A DNA stretch of 64,000 bases from G963668605 sp963668605 (GTDB taxonomy: Bacteria; Acidobacteriota; Terriglobia; Bryobacterales; Bryobacteraceae): assembly GCA_963668605.1 (NCBI GenBank), contig OY764903.1, positions 186,001 to 250,000 on the forward strand, read 5' to 3'. Position numbers and translations under genes: made by a program. Within the stretch, counting starts at the first letter, position 1. Every line of letters begins with the position of its first letter. The notes under the pieces are model-generated. The model did not search any database and was not told the origin of the DNA. It was given only the letters and a program-made list of their open reading frames with translations. Shown here piece after piece: positions 36,682 through 45,847 of the stretch.

Positions 36682-37062
36682 TTACCTTCTACCCCGAAGC
36701 CGGTCGATGTTACGGCGATCTCGTTTTGACGGCTTGCCTTCCCGCAACGCTTCGAAATGTGGCATCACTTTGCGCTCTTCCGCCAACTTTACCCGCAGCT
36801 CACGGCTCGCCTGTGTCTCACGGTAGAGCGTCTGCGCAACTGCCGCCGGACCGCGTATTTCACTGAGAGCGAGAACCTCCACCTGAAAGTCGCCGCTGTC
36901 GTTCTTCACTTGCAGCAGGTCGCCAACTCGGACCTCGCGCGCAGGCTTGGCGCCTTGTCCGTTTGACTCAATCCTGCCGAGTTCACATGCCCGCGCAGCG
37001 AGCGCACGAGTCTTGAAGAATCGGGCGGCCCAGAGCCACTTATCCATTCTCACGCCGGTCAT
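36682..37062 (-). CDS. S4-domain RNA-binding protein (Hsp15/RqcP-like)
   Basis: The 126-residue protein begins with the S4 fold, RMDKWLWAARFFKTRALA, and then IESNGQGAKPAREVRVGDLLQV, which are typical of Hsp15 (HslR) and RqcP. These proteins bind 50S subunits that carry nascent tRNA after ribosome collapse. The C-terminal helix is basic (PSKRDRRNIDRLRGRR). The first methionine is at 37062; an alternative start five codons on, giving MDKWLW, is closer to the family N-terminus. It stands alone, between spacers. Confidence 0.87.
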   Translation of the reverse strand: MTGVRMDKWLWAARFFKTRALAARACELGRIESNGQGAKPAREVRVGDLLQVKNDSGDFQVEVLALSEIRGPAAVAQTLYRETQASRELRVKLAEERKVMPHFEALREGKPSKRDRRNIDRLRGRR

Positions 37063-37578
37063 AACACCATTCTCGTACCGGGGCGGGATCTCCAGTGGGT
37101 CATCAGTGCCGGCGCCGGTTGTGTTGAAGCGCGAGCGGGCGCCTCAGCTCGGCCTGCCTCAGTGTCGAAATCTCTGATGGATTCCGGGACAACCTGACCC
37201 GGAATCCGCAGAAATCGGACTAATCTTCGGCTTCTGAGTTCGGAACACAGTCTTCCGGCTCAAGAGCCTGTTGCTGTGTCTAGAACACAGCGCGGAACGA
37301 AAGCTGCACCTTGCGGGTTCTGCCCGCGCTCTGGATCACCGATGCGGTCCACAATGGACCCGCTCTTGGAGCCATCCTTGGCTCGCCCAAGTGGAAATCC
37401 CGCCCTGCCGGGAGCATTCAAAACACGTAACTGCCGTATTGTCAGCATAAAAGGCATTCATGCCGGCCGAGTTTGAGGAGATCTTCAAGAAGATCCTCTC
37501 CGGTCCAGCCGACGGACACTGGCGTCACCGCGCGGGCCGGAGTTGCCGCTTCCAGGACTCTCGCTGCCGACGGCCTGC
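37063..37578 (+). other. Spacer of 515 bases without a supported gene
   Basis: Small open frames of 65-86 codons appear on both strands without ribosome sites or similarity I recognise. No clear RNA gene is visible. An AT-rich patch near 37430-37460 is the only compositional feature. Confidence 0.35.
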
Positions 37579-38985
37579 CTACCAAGGAGGAAGTGCCGTT
37601 GATGCCTCGACGCGAACTGGAGCGTCACCGATCCAATCCGCGGGCAAGCTCAGCGACAGGGGGGCCTGCGTCAGTTGCGGGCGATATGGCAGGCTGGCAA
37701 GCAGCCACTCGCCGCCATAGATGTTGTAGGAGCGGATGGGTTCCGGACCGGCGAGCGCAGTGGTCCACTTCACGACCACGCGATCGCCATCGCGCTCTAT
37801 CTTCGGCGCTGGAGGCTGCACGATTCCTCTCTGCCGGTCCTGAAAATAGTTGGTGTTGGTTCCGTGGCGCTCTGCCACCGCACTCTCGATTCGCTGGCGC
37901 TCGGCATCCGTAGCCGAGTCCAGTTGAGAAGCGGCCAGGTTCGCAGCAAGTTGATCGCGTTCCGGCCGGTCCCGGTCGATCTTGCCGATCCCGGCGATTA
38001 CAACAGAGACGCCGGGCACAGAGAGGGGGTAGCGAATCAGATCCTCGCTTGGGATCCCTCCGGGCACGCCTACTGACTGAATCAGTTCTGTCGCGCTGTT
38101 TGGCTGCCGCTGCATGCCGGTGTAAACGCCTCCGGCCGAGAAGACCTTCATTGCGATAATGCCCATCCCCTTGCTGCGCGCCAGCGGCACTGCATTGAAC
38201 TGGTGAGAGGAATAATTCCGGTCGTTCGCATTCAGCGCGACCAGCATAGTGTCGAGGATGTTGAGTTCGTCGCGCTGGATGGCATTGATCAGAACCGGAG
38301 AACTCTGGTGGCCCGTAATCCCAATATGCCGGACATAATGACGCCGCTCGGGATTGAGTCCGGTGAAGTTTGTACCATCCCGAAAGTCAAGCAGTCCGGC
38401 TAGCGCGCCAATGCGATCCGGCATCCTGCCGCCGCGCAGTTCCAGAGCCTCATAGATCTGATCCACCTGCTGTATCGAAGTCAGATTATGAATCTGGATC
38501 GCATCCACATACGAGCCGTCGGGGATCCAGCCCTGGGCATCGCCAAACAACTGGGTCAAGGACTGCTGCAGTTCGCGAACCGCCGTGGCGGCATTCGGTT
38601 GCGCTTTGTTGTAGGCGAGACGCTGGCCAGTCTTCGTGGCGATGTACAGCCGTTCCCGCAGGGCCGCATCGTGCTGGGGGTGGCCTGGCGTGATCTTCAT
38701 CCGCCAGAACGCTTCGCCGTAGATGCGCTGGCTGGGTCCGTACGCGTTCGCGGTGTCAAGATAGGTGATTCCCAGTTCTACGGCACGAACCACGATGTCG
38801 GCAACATCCATCCCCGGAGCCGGAAACTGCAAAGACGCCTGACCACCAAGTCCGTAAGGCACAACCCAGCGGCCCGTCCGGCCCAGCGTCCGGCGGTTGA
38901 GATGTGATGCCGATGACTGAGCCTGCGCTCGGCCCGATAAGACGGCGGCGCCCAGTACCTGGCAGATTTGACGGCGGGTAATCAT
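37579..38985 (-). CDS. Exported aldo/keto reductase-family protein
   Basis: I choose the ATG at 38985 (MITRRQICQVLGAAVLSG), which yields a signal peptide with twin Arg near the start, not the upstream 39120 of the open frame. The 468-residue product has the aldo/keto reductase fold. Asp77 and Tyr82 are in LDTANAYGP, Lys118 is in IATKTGQ and His166 in IQIHNLTS, the usual catalytic tetrad. VSVVIAGIGKIDR lies where the cofactor phosphate site often is. The C-terminal 100 residues are extended and include a fibronectin-like segment (VVKWTTALAGPEPIRSYNIY). Export with a folded cofactor would fit Tat. The substrate is unknown. Confidence 0.75.
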   Translation of the reverse strand: MITRRQICQVLGAAVLSGRAQAQSSASHLNRRTLGRTGRWVVPYGLGGQASLQFPAPGMDVADIVVRAVELGITYLDTANAYGPSQRIYGEAFWRMKITPGHPQHDAALRERLYIATKTGQRLAYNKAQPNAATAVRELQQSLTQLFGDAQGWIPDGSYVDAIQIHNLTSIQQVDQIYEALELRGGRMPDRIGALAGLLDFRDGTNFTGLNPERRHYVRHIGITGHQSSPVLINAIQRDELNILDTMLVALNANDRNYSSHQFNAVPLARSKGMGIIAMKVFSAGGVYTGMQRQPNSATELIQSVGVPGGIPSEDLIRYPLSVPGVSVVIAGIGKIDRDRPERDQLAANLAASQLDSATDAERQRIESAVAERHGTNTNYFQDRQRGIVQPPAPKIERDGDRVVVKWTTALAGPEPIRSYNIYGGEWLLASLPYRPQLTQAPLSLSLPADWIGDAPVRVEASTALPPW

Positions 38986-39329
38986 AGGACGATTGTGGGG
39001 CCGCCGGTTCAAGGGCGCAAGCACTTCCTGAAGCAGTTCGATGGCGCTGTCGTGTGGACGGCGGTCAGGATTAAGGCTGCGCTCCAGGCCTTGCCGAATC
39101 GTACTGCCTGCGATGCTCACCCTCAGTCCGGGCGGTTAGAAGACAAATTTCAAGCCGCCGCAGCCCCGCCTGCTCTGCGGCTCACCATAGTGGTTCGCGG
39201 GAACAAAGCCTCCCCACGGGCTGAATCGCAAAGACAAAACTTTTTACTTTATTTGGACCTCTTTGTGAGATATGATACATTGCGCGGGAAACAATGGTGT
39301 CTGCTAGCCGCCACTGGAGAGACGAAACG
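38986..39329 (+). other. Spacer between divergent AKR and VWA-dockerin genes
   Basis: The last 100 bases before the VWA gene are AT-rich and carry a candidate promoter, listed separately. The rest covers the upstream extension of the AKR frame, which I do not think is translated. Nothing else is visible. Confidence 0.4.
39253..39281 (+). promoter_or_regulatory. Candidate promoter of the cohesin/dockerin pair
   Basis: TTGGAC (39253-39258) and TACATT (39276-39281) are 17 bases apart in an AT-rich tract, 49 bases before the ATG at 39330. The -10 is only a four-of-six match. Confidence 0.4.
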
Positions 39330-42155
39330 ATGACGAGATTGGTGAAGCAAGCTGTGTTGCTGTTAGCACTGCTTAGTGCGCTGTGTGCCATGGGTCAGGC
39401 CGCGACTCTCGAAGCACAGATGATGATCAAGACCTTGCCGGCGAACTGTGCCGACAATCCGACTCCGGTGACGACACTGTTGCCAACGGACACCTCTGCC
39501 CATTTGTGGTTCAGAGTGAGCGGCGCCAAGACCGGGGACGTGGCGTCCAGCGAGTGGACCGACCCATCGGGCAGGATCTACTCCACCTCCACGCTGGGAG
39601 GCGCCTGGAAGCCCTTGACCAGTGACGGGCGCTGGTGTATCCACGAGGAATTGCTGATCGCCGGGCAGCCGCCCGCCTCGAATCCCGGCACCTGGAAGGT
39701 AAAGGTGACTTGGAACGGCGTGCTGCTGTTCACGCTCCAGTTCACGATGGGAGCGGGTGGCGCTCCCAGTACCGGAGTGGTGCTGGAGTCGCAGATGCTT
39801 ACCAAGGCTCTTCCGGCGAACTGCACGGCCAGCTACACCACGCTGCCCACGCCGGTGACCGCCTTGCTTCCCACTGATCCCTCCGTGCACTTGTGGTTCC
39901 GGGTCTCCGGGATTAAGAACGGCGATGTCGCCGTCAGTGAATGGACCGACCCCTCCGGGCAGGTCTACGCGGTTGCGGGTTCGCTGGGCGGTGCCTGGGA
40001 AACGTTTGACGGGAGTTTCACCAATGGCTGTGTTCATGAGGAATTGCTGATCGCCGGCCAGCCCCCGGCGTCGAAGCAGGGCGCCTGGAAGGTAAAGGTG
40101 ACCTGGAACGGAGCGCCACTGTTCACGCTGCAGTTCACCATCGGAACCGCGGGCGGCGGCGGAGGCGCCTCCGGCAGCAACGTGATCAGGAATCCCGGCG
40201 CCGAGGACGGCGGCCCGGCAGCAACAAGTTGCGTTGTGGCTACTGCCGCCAATCTCCCGGGTTGGAAGACCGCGGGCGGTATGGCGCTGTGTGGTTACGG
40301 CGGGGACGTCGCGACTTCCGATCCCGGTCCCGCCGACAGAGGAAAGAACTTCTTTTCGGGTGGCTTCAATGCGGCTTCTTCCACGGCAGCGCAGACCGTC
40401 GATGTCTCCGGTTCCGCCGGTGCCATCGACGCCGGCAACCAGCCCTACACGCTGTCGGGTTTTCTCGGCGGCTGGTCGGGTCAGGATGACAACGCCACTC
40501 TGACGGCGACCTTCCGGAGCGCGGCCGGGGCGACCCTGGGCACGGCCAAAATCGGACCTGTGCTTGCCGCCGAGCGGAAAGGCGCCACCGGGATGGTATT
40601 GAAGAGCACGACCGGGAACGTCCCGGTGGGCACGCGATCGATTGACGTCCTGCTGACCATCACTCGCAGCGAGGGCAGCTACAATGACGGCATCGCCGAC
40701 AACCTGTCGCTGACGCTGAGTGGTAGCGGAGGGACTCCGCCTCCATCCGGCAGCGGCGGTCTGAATCTCACGGTGAACCAGATCATTACGGGCAACTGCC
40801 CACGCATCAGCACCATCGTCTCGGTGACTGACAATCAAGGCAACCCGGTGACCGGACTGACGGCCTCCAATTTCACAGTCAAGGAAGACGGCGTGGTGCA
40901 ATCCATCACGGTGAATCAGGTGGGGACCAGCGGCGGCTCCGGCCTGTCTCTGGCGATTGTTGTCGACAGGAGCACATCTCTGAGCGACAGCGACCTTGCC
41001 AATATGAAGGCTGCTGCCAAGGGACTGGTGAGCAAGTTGGGCGCCAGCGATGCAGTCAGCGTCTGGGCTTTCAGTACCGGCGTCGATAAGCTGCAAGATT
41101 ACACGACGGACCGCAATGCCATTAACCAGGCCATCGACTCGATCGCGAGGACGGGTTCGACCGCGCTCTACGCGGCGGTGATCCAGGCAGCCCAGTCCTT
41201 AGCCGCCCGTTCCGGCCGCAAGGCCGTCGTGCTCATGACCGACGGCGAAGATAACAACAGCGGCGGCAAGACGATTGACGACGCGATCGCACAAGCGAAG
41301 CTGGCTTCCTCGCCCGTCTTCCCGGTGGGCTTCGGGTCGGCTAACGCGACGATTCTGACTCGTCTGGCCAACGAGACCGGCGGCGTCTACAAAGGAGCGC
41401 AGAGCTCCTCCGATCTGAGCACGCTGCTCTCGTCTTTGGGGACGGTGATTTCCAGCCAGTACGAGATCATCTACACAAGTTCCAATCCGTCCATCAATCA
41501 CACACTGGACGTGAGCTCCTCCAGCGGCTCCAATACCAGCAGCATAGTGTCCCGCACCTACAGTGCGTGCTCCGCTGCCGCTGCCGGAGCGGTGCTCACC
41601 ATCGAGAATGCTGCCGGCAGGATCGGCTCCGCGCTTGACGTTCCGGTCACTCTCTCGGCAACGGGAACCGCGCCGTCCACTTGCCAACTCGACGTCGGAT
41701 TCGATCCGTCCAAGGTGACTTACAACTCGGCCCGAAAAGGCGACCAGTTGGTGAGCGCCAACAAGGATCTGGCCAGTAACGCGCTTTCCTCCACCCAGAA
41801 CCGGTTTATCGCGGCCGGATTGAACCAGAACCCGATCGGCAACGGTACGCTGTTCTTTATGAACTACAAGCTGCTCGGCTCCACGGCGCTGACCTGCACG
41901 AATGCGCAGTGCGTGGATGCGCAGAGCAAATCTATCCCCACCACGTGCAAGGTAGGCACGATCACCGCATCGGCCACATGCTCCTGCGATGTGAATGGCG
42001 ACGGCCGGGTGGATGTGGGCGATGTGCAGCTCATCATCAACCAGGCCATGGGCGTGGCAGCAGCCACGTGTGACCTGAACGGAGACGGCGCGGTGAATGT
42101 GGGCGACGTCCAGGTTGTCATCAACGCCGCACTCGGATTGGGGTGCAAACAATGA
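39330..42155 (+). CDS. Secreted VWA protein with cohesin-like and dockerin modules
   Basis: I use the ATG at 39330, which gives the signal peptide VKQAVLLLALLSALCAMGQA; the open frame starts 12 codons earlier. The 941 residues run as follows. Two homologous beta modules of about 115 residues (25-141 and 150-273) each contain VSEWTDPSG, HEELLIAGQPPAS and WKVKVTWNG phrases. A jelly-roll-like module (about 284-467, starting NPGAED) follows. A VWFA domain (about 477-720) has the metal motif DRSTS. A cohesin-like module lies at about 751-877 (DVPVTLSATG, LDVGFDPSKVTYNS). A dockerin I at about 885-940 has two calcium loops, DVNGDGRVDVGD and DLNGDGAVNVGD. The next gene, 32 bases on, carries another cohesin-like module. 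Confidence 0.85.
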   Translation: MTRLVKQAVLLLALLSALCAMGQAATLEAQMMIKTLPANCADNPTPVTTLLPTDTSAHLWFRVSGAKTGDVASSEWTDPSGRIYSTSTLGGAWKPLTSDGRWCIHEELLIAGQPPASNPGTWKVKVTWNGVLLFTLQFTMGAGGAPSTGVVLESQMLTKALPANCTASYTTLPTPVTALLPTDPSVHLWFRVSGIKNGDVAVSEWTDPSGQVYAVAGSLGGAWETFDGSFTNGCVHEELLIAGQPPASKQGAWKVKVTWNGAPLFTLQFTIGTAGGGGGASGSNVIRNPGAEDGGPAATSCVVATAANLPGWKTAGGMALCGYGGDVATSDPGPADRGKNFFSGGFNAASSTAAQTVDVSGSAGAIDAGNQPYTLSGFLGGWSGQDDNATLTATFRSAAGATLGTAKIGPVLAAERKGATGMVLKSTTGNVPVGTRSIDVLLTITRSEGSYNDGIADNLSLTLSGSGGTPPPSGSGGLNLTVNQIITGNCPRISTIVSVTDNQGNPVTGLTASNFTVKEDGVVQSITVNQVGTSGGSGLSLAIVVDRSTSLSDSDLANMKAAAKGLVSKLGASDAVSVWAFSTGVDKLQDYTTDRNAINQAIDSIARTGSTALYAAVIQAAQSLAARSGRKAVVLMTDGEDNNSGGKTIDDAIAQAKLASSPVFPVGFGSANATILTRLANETGGVYKGAQSSSDLSTLLSSLGTVISSQYEIIYTSSNPSINHTLDVSSSSGSNTSSIVSRTYSACSAAAAGAVLTIENAAGRIGSALDVPVTLSATGTAPSTCQLDVGFDPSKVTYNSARKGDQLVSANKDLASNALSSTQNRFIAAGLNQNPIGNGTLFFMNYKLLGSTALTCTNAQCVDAQSKSIPTTCKVGTITASATCSCDVNGDGRVDVGDVQLIINQAMGVAAATCDLNGDGAVNVGDVQVVINAALGLGCKQ

Positions 42156-42187
42156 TTCGGCGAATTCCGATGGGGGAGGAAACTCAA

Positions 42188-43357
42188 ATGACTCGACACT
42201 TCTTAATTCTCTTTCTGTGCGCGGCCTCTCTGCTCTCCGCCGGGACGCTGTCGATCGGTGCGCTGTCAGGCAAACCCGGCGGCAGCATCTCCGCCGATGT
42301 AACGTGGAAGGCCGAAGGCGGGCAAATCGCCGGCTTGCAGTTCGATCTGGATTACGACGCTTCGGTGCTGGTAGTCACTGGCACTATCGGCTCCGCCGCT
42401 TCCGATGCCGAGAAGAGCCTGAGCATCTCGGATCCTTCGACCGGCAAGAAGCGCATTCTCATCGTCGGGTTCAATCAGAACACGATCGCGGATGGAGTGG
42501 CCGCGGTGCTCTCGGTCGGCATCAAGGATGGTGCTGCGGTGGGATCCTACCCACTGAAGTTCTCGAATGCGTCCGCGACCGACAAGTCGGGCAAGACCGT
42601 AAGTCTGACAACCACGGATGGCACGATTGCGGTCAGCAACTCTTCCGTGCAGATCAGCCCGGGAGGCATCCAGCACGGCACTACCTTTCAGCCGGGCCTG
42701 GCCGCCCGCTCCTGGTTCGCGGTGAAGGGGATCAACCTCTCCGCGACAACGCGAGCCTGGCAGGGAAGCGACTTCAACGGCAACAACTTGCCGCAGAGTC
42801 TGGATGGCGTGCGGGTGAGCGTGAACGGCAAGCCCGCCTACATCTATTACGTCTCGCCGGAACAGATCAACGCCTTGGCGCCGGACGAGGACATCGACGC
42901 CTCGGTGACAGTGACCGTGACCAACGCCCAGGGGCAGAGCGCATCCCAGCAGGCAAATCTGAAGAAATTTATGCCCGGTTTGTGGATGGTTGGTTCGACC
43001 AGCTACGCCATTGGAGTTTTCAGCGACGGCAACTTGGCAGGACCCACTAGCCTGTGGCCCGGCCACACCCGGCCCGCGAAACCGGGAGATGCGCTGGTCT
43101 TTTATGCCACCGGTCTGGGGCCAACCAGTCCGGTCTCCTCACCCGGGCTGGTTGTGACGGGAGCGAATCCGCCCGCCAATCCGGTCAAACTCAAGATCGG
43201 CGGCATCGACACGAACGCCTGGGTCGGGCTGGTGGCCTCCGGGCAGTACCAGATCAACGCGACCGTTCCGAATCTTTCGAACGGAGACGCCGCCGTCTCT
43301 GTGGAAGTCAATGGGTTGGCTAGTCCGGTGGGAGCCATAATTCCGATTCAGCGGTAG
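42188..43357 (+). CDS. Secreted cohesin-like domain fused to TIGR03437 domain
   Basis: ATG at 42188 has a GGGGGAGGAAA ribosome site. The 389-residue protein has a signal peptide (HFLILFLCAASLLSAG). A cohesin-like module spans residues 18-150: ISADVTWKAEGGQIAGLQFD, LDYDASVLVVTG, GFNQNTIADGVAAVLSVGIK and GSYPLKFSNASATDKSG, the pattern of cohesin beta sandwiches. A TIGR03437-type domain covers residues 155-389, with ISPGGIQHGTTFQPGLAARS, SPEQINALAPDE and YQINATVPN. The preceding gene has its own dockerin, so the two products may bind each other or a shared scaffold. No cellulosomal enzyme is in the window. Confidence 0.8.
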   Translation: MTRHFLILFLCAASLLSAGTLSIGALSGKPGGSISADVTWKAEGGQIAGLQFDLDYDASVLVVTGTIGSAASDAEKSLSISDPSTGKKRILIVGFNQNTIADGVAAVLSVGIKDGAAVGSYPLKFSNASATDKSGKTVSLTTTDGTIAVSNSSVQISPGGIQHGTTFQPGLAARSWFAVKGINLSATTRAWQGSDFNGNNLPQSLDGVRVSVNGKPAYIYYVSPEQINALAPDEDIDASVTVTVTNAQGQSASQQANLKKFMPGLWMVGSTSYAIGVFSDGNLAGPTSLWPGHTRPAKPGDALVFYATGLGPTSPVSSPGLVVTGANPPANPVKLKIGGIDTNAWVGLVASGQYQINATVPNLSNGDAAVSVEVNGLASPVGAIIPIQR

Positions 43358-43810
43358 GTTTCGTAGACAAGCTACGTAACCCAGCGAAGAAGAGTAGCCC
43401 GGCCAGCGCTGTAACAAATACCCCGCTCATTTTCGAGCGTGCCCATTTTACAGACCAAGCCGCTTTCAGGCGGACAGACGCTGTATTTGATCGACCGCCG
43501 CGGCAATTTGTACTTGGCCGCGACGTGTAACGTGGACTAGTCCCCGGCGAGAGAGGGGGATGACTTCCTTGGAGTTGTTCTTGGCGAACCGCTCAGCCTG
43601 CGCACGGCGGAGCGGGATGGGTCCACTCCATGCGAGGCTCTGGAACGGATTTCCGCGCATGCAGTGGCCGCCAGCCCGACGAAAGATATCCTCATACAGA
43701 TAGACGAACTCTGCCCAGTGGCAACAGGCGGCGAAATTACTGCGGCGCTACCGTTTCGTCACATAGATACTGGCCGTCAATCATTGTCCCCAGACCTGTG
43801 GCGGAGTATC
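43358..43810 (+). other. Spacer of 450 bases before the C69 peptidase gene
   Basis: No supported gene. The open peptidase frame extends upstream to 43664 but without a signal. A 64-codon minus-strand frame (43466-43660) with RRGLVHVTRRGQVQIAA has no start signal I can see. Short palindromes occur, but no convincing terminator. Confidence 0.35.
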
Positions 43811-45292
43811 ATGTCCTCGATGCACTCGATACTTTCGTGCGCGATCCCTGCAATCGCGCTCCTCGCCGCGTTGCCGGCAGTCGCCTGCGATACGTGGGTT
43901 GCGTTGAGGAATGCGACCGCCGACCGCTCGGTCATTCTCGCCAAGAACAGCGATCGTCCTCCGATGGAGGCTCAACCGCTGGTGCATATCCCGCGGGCAA
44001 AACACGTCCTGGGCGAAAAGCTCAAGTGCACCTACATCGAGATTCCGCAGGCCGCCGAGACCTACGAACACCTCGGGTCCCGCATCTGGTGGGCGTTCGG
44101 CTACGAACATGGAATGAACGAGCACGGTGTGGCCATCGGAAACGAAGCTGTCTGGTCCAAAGAGCCCTACCAATGGGGCGATGGACTGCTCGGCATGGAC
44201 CTGCTCCGCCTCGGCCTGGAACGCGGCAAGAGCGCACATGAGGCCCTGCGCGTGATTGTCTCGATGATCGAGAAGTACGGGCAGTGCGGCGACGCCGAGC
44301 GTGCCGGAGAGTGGGGAAAGGCGAATTATCACAACAGCTTTCTGATCGCCGATCCGAAGGAAGCCTGGGTTCTGGAGACTGCCGGCCGGTATTGGGTCGC
44401 AAAGCGGATCAGCGAAGGTGTCTACTCGATTTCCAACATCTACTCCATCGAGAAGGAATGGGACGAGGCGCACCCGAAACTCGTGGAGCACGCCATTGAG
44501 ATGGGCTGGAGCAAATCCGCGAAGAGCTTCAATTTCGCGCGCGACTATGGCGCCTATTGGGATAAGCAGCCGAGCAATCCAGGCAACATGCAGATCCGTC
44601 GCAACACCACTATGTCCTGCCTCAGGAGAGACTCTGAACACATAACTCCGGCCAGCATGATGAAGCTCAGCCGCAATCACCTGGAAGGGACCATTGCGGA
44701 GTCGCGTTGGGCAGCAGCCGAGACGTTCTGGCCGACACCGTGCATGCACGACTCAGCCCGCACGAGCTACCACAGCGTGGCGTCCATGATCGCTCACCTG
44801 CGGGATGGCCTGGACCCGCTGCTCCGCCAGGTCTACTGGTCAAGTTTTTCCAATCCCTGCTCAAACGTGTTCAAGCCCTTTTACCTCAATGGGCCGGTAA
44901 CACCCGCTGGGTTCGCACAGGGGACGAGCACCTACTCTGCCGATTCGCCGTGGTGGTGGGCCAATCGCGTAAAGCTGCTCTGCGACTTGAATTACCGTGC
45001 GCTTTCTCCAGATGTCCGAAGCACCTTCGACGCGACCGAACAATGGGAGATAGACCGTCAAAAACAGGTCGAAGACGAAGTTCGTGTTCTTCTGAAAGCC
45101 GGAAAGAAAACGGACGCCGTAAGCTTGTTGCAGCGATTCATCGGCGAAAACAGCGCTCGCGTTGAAAGGGAGTACCGCACGTTTAACGATTCGCTGCCGG
45201 CGAAGTTGAAGTCCGCGGAAGTCGAGTATCTGTTCGTCGATTACCTGAAGGATTGGACCTCCAAAGCGCGCGTGCCGCTTCCGCTTCCCTGA
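43811..45292 (+). CDS. Exported C69-family peptidase (dipeptidase, Ntn hydrolase)
   Basis: The ATG at 43811 gives a signal peptide, SILSCAIPAIALLAALPAVA, and cleavage after Ala25 would make Cys26 the new N-terminus. In family C69 the N-terminal Cys is the nucleophile; here it is followed by DTWVALRNATADRSVILAKN, the family signature. The rest is conserved (GSRIWWAFGYEHGMNEHGVAIG, NSFLIADPKEAWVLETAGR), 493 residues in all. Known members are dipeptidases of broad specificity. An alternative reading is a lipoprotein, but the lipobox AVAC is poor, and lipidation would block the Cys. It is unlinked to other peptidase genes. Confidence 0.85.
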   Translation: MSSMHSILSCAIPAIALLAALPAVACDTWVALRNATADRSVILAKNSDRPPMEAQPLVHIPRAKHVLGEKLKCTYIEIPQAAETYEHLGSRIWWAFGYEHGMNEHGVAIGNEAVWSKEPYQWGDGLLGMDLLRLGLERGKSAHEALRVIVSMIEKYGQCGDAERAGEWGKANYHNSFLIADPKEAWVLETAGRYWVAKRISEGVYSISNIYSIEKEWDEAHPKLVEHAIEMGWSKSAKSFNFARDYGAYWDKQPSNPGNMQIRRNTTMSCLRRDSEHITPASMMKLSRNHLEGTIAESRWAAAETFWPTPCMHDSARTSYHSVASMIAHLRDGLDPLLRQVYWSSFSNPCSNVFKPFYLNGPVTPAGFAQGTSTYSADSPWWWANRVKLLCDLNYRALSPDVRSTFDATEQWEIDRQKQVEDEVRVLLKAGKKTDAVSLLQRFIGENSARVEREYRTFNDSLPAKLKSAEVEYLFVDYLKDWTSKARVPLPLP

Positions 45293-45317
45293 CCCAGGGA
45301 AAGGATGGGCACCCCTA

Positions 45318-45560
45318 TTGCTCAGATTCTGTGTGGCCGCACTATCACTATGTTTCATCGCCACGTGCGAAGCGCCGCCCGGCAGGCTACTCTTCGACCG
45401 TTTTCGCCTGCCAGGGACCGCGGTCGCGGAGCTTGCGTATTGCGCGGGTGCGGACGCCCTCGCTACCCTGCCTTCAGCCCGGACGGGCACGCCCTCGTCT
45501 TTGACCGGCGCGGGCATCGAGACGCTGCCGAAGGGCCGGCGCGTTTCAGCCGGTCCATAG
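45318..45560 (+). pseudogene. Remnant of a TolB/WD40-like propeller lipoprotein gene
   Basis: From a TTG at 45318 the frame reads MLRFCVAALSLCFIATCEAP, which looks like a lipoprotein signal (IATC), followed by GRLLFDRFRLPGTAVAELAY. A change of frame near 45460 then gives RYPAFSPDGHALVFDRRG, a typical TolB/propeller blade (F-S-P-D-G). The sequence ends soon afterwards. I read this as the start of a beta-propeller lipoprotein gene that has lost most of its length through a frameshift and deletion. Confidence 0.4.
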
Positions 45561-45847
45561 CATAACGGCTGTGAGCCCGGCGGGAGGAACCGATAGCGAC
45601 TCCTCACGCGAAGCCGCTCCGGAGGATTACACCAGACGCAGGAAACGAAGCGGGTACCGACGGGTGGCTGCTGGGATGGCCATTCGCGCCTGACGGAGTT
45701 CCTCGGAATTCAATGGATAAAAAGGGAGCGCCGACGGAGGCAGTTGGGTGTATACTGTTTTCAAACTGGGACGCCAAGTTGCAGATTCTGTCATTGACTG
45801 AACTTGAGCACTAACTGCCTCTTGGCTGTCGCTGAAAAGGGGCAGAC
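45561..45847 (+). other. Spacer upstream of the interrupted Oar gene
   Basis: No gene is visible between the propeller remnant and the ATG at 45848. The promoter-like element TTGGGTGTATACT lies at 45744-45756. Confidence 0.4.
45744..45756 (+). promoter_or_regulatory. TATACT promoter element of the interrupted Oar gene
   Basis: TTGGGTGTATACT differs by one base from the element before the Oar gene at 32810. It lies 92 bases before the start codon. Confidence 0.45.

Noticed and set aside
38986..39120. 45-residue N-terminal extension of the aldo/keto reductase
   Set aside because: The ATG at 38985 gives a proper twin-arginine-type signal peptide, which the extension would bury.
39363..41096. 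577-codon minus-strand frame opposite the VWA-dockerin gene
   Set aside because: No recognisable motifs; the opposite strand encodes clear cohesin, dockerin and VWA modules.
43466..43660. 64-codon minus-strand frame as possible antitoxin
   Set aside because: No ribosome site, no matching toxin gene and no clear domain.
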